Shown here: piece by piece, positions 58,543 to 64,000 of the stretch | How positions within the stretch are numbered: the first letter of the stretch is position 1 | How the letters are laid out: the number at the start of each line of letters is the position of its first letter | NCBI GenBank assembly: GCA_942491115.1 | Contig: CALNZV010000019.1 | Coordinates: 62,001 to 126,000 of the forward strand | DNA length: 64,000 bases | Reading direction: 5' to 3' | Source of the DNA: CALNZV01 sp942491115 | Lineage (GTDB): Bacteria; Desulfobacterota; Desulfobacteria; Desulfobacterales; UBA5852 | Program-made: the position numbers and the translations under genes | Notes under the pieces: generated by a model | The model's input: only the letters and a program-made list of their open reading frames with translations | Databases searched by the model: none | What the model was told of the DNA's origin: nothing

Positions 58543-59451
58543 ATGAGATTACACCCCCGTCACATTCTCTGCGGTACCGACCTGACCGACACCTCCTACC
58601 CGGCTATCGTCTACGGTATCGCCCTGGCCAGGGAGTTTGAGGCCCGGTTGACGATTTGTCATGTGGTGGACCTCCCTTCTCCCTCCATGTACGGCGAGGC
58701 CTATATCGAGCCCAAAGAGTATCTGGACCGGAGCGAGATGTACGCCAGGGAACGCATCAATGAGATCATGGAGGGTCAGAACGTGCAGTGGGAATCAACC
58801 ATCGCCGCGGGCAACCCGGCGGACGAAATTGCCAAGATTGCCAGAGAGAAACACATCGACGTGGCCCTGGCCGCCACCCGGGGTCATAGCGGTATCAAAC
58901 GGGTTCTGATCGGTTCGGTTACCGAACGGCTGATCCACATCCTGCCCTGCCCGCTTCTGGTGGTGAGGCGAGGTCAAGAGCCCATCGGACTGCCCCTGGA
59001 CGGTGAATTTCGATTTCAACGGATCCTGGTAGGCTGCGATTTCTCTCCGGATTCGGTACTGGCCAATCGCCACGCCGTCAGCCTTGCCCAGGAATTCCAG
59101 GCAGAACTCCATCTGGTCCACGTCATTGAGCCGCCAACCTATCTGGATTTGATGAAAACAGGGGAAGCCCTGGAAATGACGCTTCGAGACGACATCCGGC
59201 AGATGCTCATGGACAAACTCGACCAACAGATCCCTGAGGATGCCCGACACTGGTGCATACCGGAAATCGCCCTCCTTGAAGGCAGGCCCGAAGACGAATT
59301 GATCCGCTACGGGGAGGAGCGCGAGGTGGATCTGATTGTTATGGGGGTCCGCGGCCGAGGGCTAATCGGTTCTTTGTTTATCGGATCCACCACCGACCGC
59401 ATCGTCCGCCGGGCCTCATGCCCGGTATTGGCCGTCTGCTCCGAGGAGTAA
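58543..59451 (+). CDS. Tandem universal stress protein (two UspA domains)
   Basis: A 302-residue protein with two UspA domains (about 4-145 and 157-300). Each ends with the nucleotide-binding signature G-x2-G-x9-G-S/T: ATRGHSGIKRVLIGSVTERL in the first and GVRGRGLIGSLFIGSTTDR in the second. It probably binds ATP and acts in the cytoplasm under stress or growth arrest. AAGGAG lies upstream of the ATG. It is next to the tmc operon, though with its own promoter. The function cannot be assigned more precisely. Confidence 0.92.
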   Translation: MRLHPRHILCGTDLTDTSYPAIVYGIALAREFEARLTICHVVDLPSPSMYGEAYIEPKEYLDRSEMYARERINEIMEGQNVQWESTIAAGNPADEIAKIAREKHIDVALAATRGHSGIKRVLIGSVTERLIHILPCPLLVVRRGQEPIGLPLDGEFRFQRILVGCDFSPDSVLANRHAVSLAQEFQAELHLVHVIEPPTYLDLMKTGEALEMTLRDDIRQMLMDKLDQQIPEDARHWCIPEIALLEGRPEDELIRYGEEREVDLIVMGVRGRGLIGSLFIGSTTDRIVRRASCPVLAVCSEE

Positions 59452-59476
59452 GGGACGCCACACGGGTCACGCACGG

Positions 59477-60727
59477 TCAGGACATCATTTCGGCGATGGT
59501 CACCGTGCGATCCCCCAACATATTCACATAACTGCCCATCTCGTTGTCATACCAGCCGTAGATGACCGCCTGGGTGATGGGAATTCTCACCACCTGGTCC
59601 TTCACCGAGGCGGCGACACTCTCCGGTATGCCGGGGATTTTGTCTAGGTTGAGGGATATTTCGGCCGTTCGGGTATGGGTTTCGTGCCCTTCGATAATGG
59701 TGGCGGCCTTCGGCACCCCGACAATATCTCCGGACACGTTCTGCTTCTGGGAAAACCGAAGGTACCGGTTGGGGTCAAGATCCGAGGCCTGTCGGTATAT
59801 ATCGTTGATCACGTCCCGACGGATCGTCCCACCAGGGGGATCGTCCTGTAGGTCCAGCACCAGAATGATAAGGGATCCGGTGGCCGTAGGAATCCGGACG
59901 GATTCTGCGATGAATCCGATTTCCTCCATCTCCGGGATGACCAAAAGAAGGGCCTTTGCGGCGCCCGTAGTCGTCAGAATGATATTGTTCATGATGCTGC
60001 GGTTTTTACGCAGATCGGCGGCTCCGGTTTTGGGCAGACGATCCAGGACGGCTTGGGAACCGGTGGCGGCATGAACCGTGGCCATGGACGCGGAAAGAAT
60101 CTTTTTGGGGCCGAAATGATCGAGCAGGGGCTTCATCATGTGCGCCAAACAGGTCGTTGTGCAGGAAGCGTTTGACACCAGTCGATGGCGCCTGGGGTCA
60201 AAATCGTTTCCGTTGATGCCCATCACGGTGGTCACGGCATCTTCCGGCATGGGGCGGCCTTTGTCATTGATCTTGAAGGGCGCCGATAGCACCACGATTT
60301 CGGCTCCTGCATCGAGGTGTCCCCGCAAGGCCCCGCTCCCATGATCCCCCGGGAGCGTTGGATCGAGAAACCGACCGGTGGTGTCTACCACGAGCCTGGC
60401 GCTGTTGGCGCGCCATTCGATGTCTGCCGGGCTGCGGTGGGATCTCAGGAATCGAACCCGGATACCGTCGATCTGGATCGAACTGCTGGACTCGTCAATC
60501 TCCTCGATGATATCCCCTCCCCGGTGGCCATGGAGATAACATGCCAACCGACCATAGCTCGAGTCCCGTTCCAGATAATGGGCGATATCGTCCAATGAGG
60601 TGCCGGCCTCCCGGCCGATATTCACGACGATCTCCTTAAAAAATTTTCTGGCTATGTGGTGCCAGAGGGTGAGTTTACCGATGCGCCCGAACCCGTTAAT
60701 GCCAAGACTGTTGCCGTTGGTCAGCAT
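59477..60727 (-). CDS. Divergent glyceraldehyde-3-phosphate dehydrogenase
   Basis: A 416-residue GAPDH-family protein, about 80 residues longer than the classical enzyme. The NAD-binding opening is LGINGFGRIGKLT, and the active-site loop reads SNASCTTTCLA (nucleophile C189; the usual Asn in CTTNC is Thr). TVHAATGSQAVLD supplies the expected His, and GWYDNEMGSYVNML ends the catalytic domain. Start 60727 is supported by AGGAGAG upstream; the frame reaches 60778. It may be a NAD(P)-dependent relative or a specialised paralog. It lies next to a PEP/pyruvate-binding protein, which suggests a gluconeogenic setting, an inference. Confidence 0.88.
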   Translation of the reverse strand: MLTNGNSLGINGFGRIGKLTLWHHIARKFFKEIVVNIGREAGTSLDDIAHYLERDSSYGRLACYLHGHRGGDIIEEIDESSSSIQIDGIRVRFLRSHRSPADIEWRANSARLVVDTTGRFLDPTLPGDHGSGALRGHLDAGAEIVVLSAPFKINDKGRPMPEDAVTTVMGINGNDFDPRRHRLVSNASCTTTCLAHMMKPLLDHFGPKKILSASMATVHAATGSQAVLDRLPKTGAADLRKNRSIMNNIILTTTGAAKALLLVIPEMEEIGFIAESVRIPTATGSLIILVLDLQDDPPGGTIRRDVINDIYRQASDLDPNRYLRFSQKQNVSGDIVGVPKAATIIEGHETHTRTAEISLNLDKIPGIPESVAASVKDQVVRIPITQAVIYGWYDNEMGSYVNMLGDRTVTIAEMMS

Positions 60728-60806
60728 AGGCCGTCTCTCCTGGAAACCCGATTTAAGTGGCGGTAAGCGCGCCGCCATTGGATGGTGAACGGTGAACGAT
60801 CGTCTG

Positions 60807-63800
60807 CTATGGGGTATTTATCGTCATTTTGCCGTGATAAACTGAACCCTGTTGCCCGTCAATACTGATAAAGTCCCCGGCGGCCATTACCACGTCCCCG
60901 AATTGGAGGGTTTTCTTCTTCTCGTTGCAAATCATTTCTCCACATCCAACCACAGCGGTCCGGCCCAGTCGGTGAACCACCACCGCCGCGTGTGAGGTCA
61001 GTCCTCCCCGGGCGGTCAGCAAGCCGTCGGCGGCATGAATTTCCCGGATATCATCCGGCACCGTATCGCCTCTGGCAAGGATGAGGGAGGTCTCCGGCTC
61101 TTCATCCCGCCAGTAGCTGATGTCATCGAGGCTGAACACCAGTCGGCCGCTCATAGCGCCGCCGCTCACCCCGATGCCGTGTCCCAGGGGTGAGTGGGTG
61201 GCCAACTCCGTCGGATAGAACTGAAGAAACTGCCGGCGCTCCCGAATGGCCATGTCCCGGGTCTGAAGCAGATAGAGATCGTCGGCCGATCCACTCTCGA
61301 AGGTAAATTCCAGCTCTTGGGGACCCCATCCCTGGTTCTCGATTATTTCACCTGCAAAAGACTTCAAGGTGTCGTAAATTTTCGGGAAATGGGTCTCCAG
61401 GGTGATGTCGGTGTCCCGCATCTCGATATCCTGCTGGTTCACCGAGATGGGAAGGGTCCTGACGAGGCCGGCCACCACATCCTCCCCCTGGTTGCCGATG
61501 GTAAAATCGCCCCACAGCCTGAGGGTATCCCCGGACCATCGGGGGTTGTGGGTAAAAATCACCCCTGAGCCCGATGATTCCGACAGATTCCCGAACACCA
61601 TCTGTTGAACCGTTACCGCCGTTCCCCAGTCGTCCGATATGCCCATGATCTTCCGATAGGCTTTGGCCTTGTCCGACTCCCAGGACATGAAAACTCGGCT
61701 GATCGTGACCAGGAGCTGCTCGAAGACGTCATCGGGCACGGCAATGCCAAATTCCCTCACGAGCGCTTTGTAGTCCAGCGCCAACGCCTTCATCTGATCG
61801 CCGGTAAACTCCTTTTTGTAGGGAACCCCGAGTTGGATTTTATGGTCGCTGATAATGGCATCGAAGTCATCTCGCTGAAGTCCGAAAGCCATGCCGTAGC
61901 ATTGGATGAACCGCCGGTAGTTGTCCCAGGCAAACCAGGGATTTCCCGTCGTCCGGGCCAATCCGTCGGCAATCGCCTCGTTCATTCCCACATCCAGAAA
62001 GGTGTCCATCATGCCCGGCTGAGAGATGGAGGAGCCGCTGCGCACCGATAGCATCAGGGGATTGGAAGGGTCTCCGAACTGGCGTCCGGTGTGGGCTTCG
62101 AGGATAACAAGGTTCCTGGCCACTTGATCTCTGAAGTTGTTGGCGGCGTGGGTATAGGTCTCGATGATTTCCCAGCACCGAAACGCCTCGGTGGTGATGA
62201 TGAACCCCGGCGGCACCGGCATCCCGAGACCCCTCAGACGCATGAGGTTCAGGCCTTTGTTGCCGAGGAAGATGATCCCCTCCACCTTTCGGTTGGGGTG
62301 GACGAGAGAGGTCACAGCCCGCTGAGGATCGTAGTTGAGGAGGCGGTGAAGGCTGTTCTTCGGCAGTTGGGACGACTGGTGGAACAGGGTGCTGAGAATT
62401 CGGCTCAAAAACAGATCCAACTGCTGCAAGCCCATTGAACAGGATATCAAATCTCTGAAGAAGATTTCGGGAATGCGGTGCTGATTGGGCCCCCCCGCTT
62501 CGGTCGGACTGTTGTTGGGGAGGTATTTCTTTTGAAGCTGCTCAGGGGGCGTCTGGTTGATGATACGGGTCAGATTCTGTTCGTGGACGTTGTTGATGTA
62601 GTCGTTGATGATGTTCTTTACGGCCCTGGCAAACCCTCTGAACACATCGAGATATTGGGTAAAGGTAAACCCTCGGGTTTCCAAGGCATGGGAGAGCAAT
62701 TCCAACTGTCGCTCGAAGGAAATCGAAGAGATACCTTCAAGCTTCAGTGCCTTTTCGAACAGGAGGAGAAGACTGTGAATCTGATGAAAGGTGGCCCGGG
62801 TGATCAAGGACAAATCGAATTCGTGGATCAGCTTCTCGAACAGGACATTGATCAGTGATTCGATTCGAAACGTCAGACCCAGCGCATCGAACTTTCGTTC
62901 ATGGTAGCTCCCATACATCGAAGGAATGTCGATGGTGAAATGGCGCTTTTTGTAGATATCTTCACGAACTTCGAAGACCGTCGGATCCAGAATGATCGCT
63001 TTTAGCATGTCGTCCACGTCGAGAAGACGGGATAATTTCTTCTTGGGGTTCTCCTCCGACAGCGCGTCTTCAAGGGCGTTTAATCCAGGGAACCCTTCGG
63101 CCCGGAGCCGGGCGATGTAGGATCCGATCTCGATGAAATCGAGATTGTACTTCTGGTTGAGGAGCCTGTAGACCACTGTCGCCAGAGATACCCGTGTTCG
63201 ATCGGTTGGTGTTGCATCCTCTACCGAAGCCATCAAATCGTCCAGACCGGCCTCCGAGACCCGGAGGAGATCGCTGGGCAGGGTCATCCCCGAGTTCTCC
63301 AGAAAGGCCATGGCCGACTGGATGCCGTCGGCAACCCCTCCGGAAGCGACCACCTGCCGGTAGAGGTTGGGAGGCACGAAAGGTTTGAGAGGGTCGGGTT
63401 TTTGGGTTCTCCAGTAGTCGAGGATCGCTTCCATGAAGCTGACGATGTGGTTGCTGCTTTCCACATGGCACTGCTTGCGGAGAAAATGGATGAGAACGTC
63501 TTTTCGGTGGGTGATTTCATCGAGTTGCGTGGAGATATCCCGCAACTTGCCCTCGGCGCCGATGTCATTGAAATAAACGGGGAATTGCCGTGCCAGTTGT
63601 TTGGCGATGTTGTAGACCGGTCCGATCCCACTGTTGAGAAACTGGGTGATGTCCCTCGGGAACAGGTCCGTATCTTTGATAAACACCCCACAGAGCGACA
63701 GGTGAATGATCAGATAGGAGATGAGTCGAGTGGAGCGTTTGGGATTGATCTCGATCAGTTCCAGCCAGGTGCGGACATTTTGCAGGTGAGCGGGGTTGAC

Positions 63801-64000
63801 CTGGATCTGCCAGTCGTTGCCGACCCCTTTGATCATGGGGGCTTGAAACCCCAGATCGATGATCTGATCGATGAAGAAGTTGATGAGGTCGATATCGTCG
63901 GTTCGGTAAACCCCCTTGCCCACATTGAGGATGCAGTTGAGGGCGGTGGTTGGATAGTGATCCGCTCGGGCTTTGAGAATCGAGAAGGTTTTATCGATCA
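60807..64000 (-). CDS. PEP synthase/PPDK-like protein with long N-terminal region, 5' end outside window
   Basis: At least 1060 residues; the frame is open to the window edge, and the GTG at 63923 is only an internal possibility. The first 500 visible residues (helical, with no recognised enzyme motif) are followed by a PPDK_N-type ATP-grasp (about 540-900 in the numbering from 63923: FLGNKGLNLMRLRGLGMPVPPGF, quoted in part, and SVRSGSSISQPGMMDT) and the swivelling phosphohistidine domain with GGLTSHAAVVVHRLG. The C-terminal pyruvate/PEP TIM barrel of true PPDK is absent. It could phosphorylate a partner or act as a regulatory phosphotransfer protein. Role uncertain. Confidence 0.82.
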   Translation of the reverse strand, partial: IDKTFSILKARADHYPTTALNCILNVGKGVYRTDDIDLINFFIDQIIDLGFQAPMIKGVGNDWQIQVNPAHLQNVRTWLELIEINPKRSTRLISYLIIHLSLCGVFIKDTDLFPRDITQFLNSGIGPVYNIAKQLARQFPVYFNDIGAEGKLRDISTQLDEITHRKDVLIHFLRKQCHVESSNHIVSFMEAILDYWRTQKPDPLKPFVPPNLYRQVVASGGVADGIQSAMAFLENSGMTLPSDLLRVSEAGLDDLMASVEDATPTDRTRVSLATVVYRLLNQKYNLDFIEIGSYIARLRAEGFPGLNALEDALSEENPKKKLSRLLDVDDMLKAIILDPTVFEVREDIYKKRHFTIDIPSMYGSYHERKFDALGLTFRIESLINVLFEKLIHEFDLSLITRATFHQIHSLLLLFEKALKLEGISSISFERQLELLSHALETRGFTFTQYLDVFRGFARAVKNIINDYINNVHEQNLTRIINQTPPEQLQKKYLPNNSPTEAGGPNQHRIPEIFFRDLISCSMGLQQLDLFLSRILSTLFHQSSQLPKNSLHRLLNYDPQRAVTSLVHPNRKVEGIIFLGNKGLNLMRLRGLGMPVPPGFIITTEAFRCWEIIETYTHAANNFRDQVARNLVILEAHTGRQFGDPSNPLMLSVRSGSSISQPGMMDTFLDVGMNEAIADGLARTTGNPWFAWDNYRRFIQCYGMAFGLQRDDFDAIISDHKIQLGVPYKKEFTGDQMKALALDYKALVREFGIAVPDDVFEQLLVTISRVFMSWESDKAKAYRKIMGISDDWGTAVTVQQMVFGNLSESSGSGVIFTHNPRWSGDTLRLWGDFTIGNQGEDVVAGLVRTLPISVNQQDIEMRDTDITLETHFPKIYDTLKSFAGEIIENQGWGPQELEFTFESGSADDLYLLQTRDMAIRERRQFLQFYPTELATHSPLGHGIGVSGGAMSGRLVFSLDDISYWRDEEPETSLILARGDTVPDDIREIHAADGLLTARGGLTSHAAVVVHRLGRTAVVGCGEMICNEKKKTLQFGDVVMAAGDFISIDGQQGSVYHGKMTINTP

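Noticed and set aside
1..64000. CRISPR arrays, rRNA, insertion sequences
   Set aside because: No regularly spaced repeats, rRNA-like sequence or transposase was found on reading through the window.

Overview
The window looks like a piece of the chromosome of a sulfate-reducing Desulfobacterota bacterium (Desulfosarcina/Desulfococcus-like). The base composition appears moderately GC-rich. Marker genes that point this way are a Tmc-type transmembrane redox complex (tetraheme cytochrome c3, HdrD-like subunit, NarI-like membrane subunit), the siroheme decarboxylase subunit AhbB of the alternative haem pathway, LL-diaminopimelate aminotransferase, a UGA-containing HesB/IscA-like selenoprotein, and several PAS/GAF hybrid histidine kinases. 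There is no rRNA operon, CRISPR array or intact insertion sequence. One tRNA (Asn, anticodon GTT) is present. This assignment is inference from gene content.

Layout. 0-9 kb: end of a DnaJ-like gene, a diguanylate cyclase response regulator, lepA, leuCD, and a convergent FAH-hydrolase/trmJ/ndk operon; then an FmdB zinc ribbon, a macro-domain protein and the selenoprotein, which is split by an in-frame TGA and would be missed by ordinary gene calling. 9-24 kb: enoyl-CoA hydratase-like protein, a tiny membrane Cys-rich protein, rhodanese-rubrerythrin fusion, SagB-like nitroreductase, mutY, a peptidoglycan pair (DUF882 peptidase and YcbB-like L,D-transpeptidase, convergent), ahbB with a radical SAM protein, a large hybrid kinase and pepA. 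24-31 kb: a minus-strand block in which three LysM proteins (one fused to a degenerate polysaccharide deacetylase, one with TPR-like repeats), a membrane Ser/Thr kinase with TPRs and a membrane class III nucleotide cyclase are packed together. 31-40 kb: rsmA, a small DNA-binding-like protein, an M16C peptidase, hisS-aspS and tRNA-Asn. 40-46 kb: an 867-bp gene-poor segment bounded by copies of the tRNA 3' end, an SbcD/SbcC-like pair, an Lrp regulator with a clear promoter/operator, and dapL. 46-53 kb: a secretin-domain protein, yhbY, a frameshifted MltD-like transglycosylase, transketolase, a radical SAM protein and a DUF554 protein. 53-64 kb: a second hybrid kinase, tmcCBA, a universal stress protein, a divergent GAPDH and a large PEP/pyruvate-binding protein running off the window.

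How the genes work together. Most of the window is housekeeping (translation, amino-acid synthesis, central carbon) interleaved with envelope-remodelling and signalling genes. The most interesting items are the hidden selenoprotein with its candidate SECIS hairpin, the LysM/kinase/cyclase block with a probable pseudo-deacetylase, the tRNA-linked direct repeat next to a hook-less SbcCD-like pair, and the Lrp-dapL locus with an inverted repeat between the -35 and -10 boxes. All domain calls are by eye; no database search was run.
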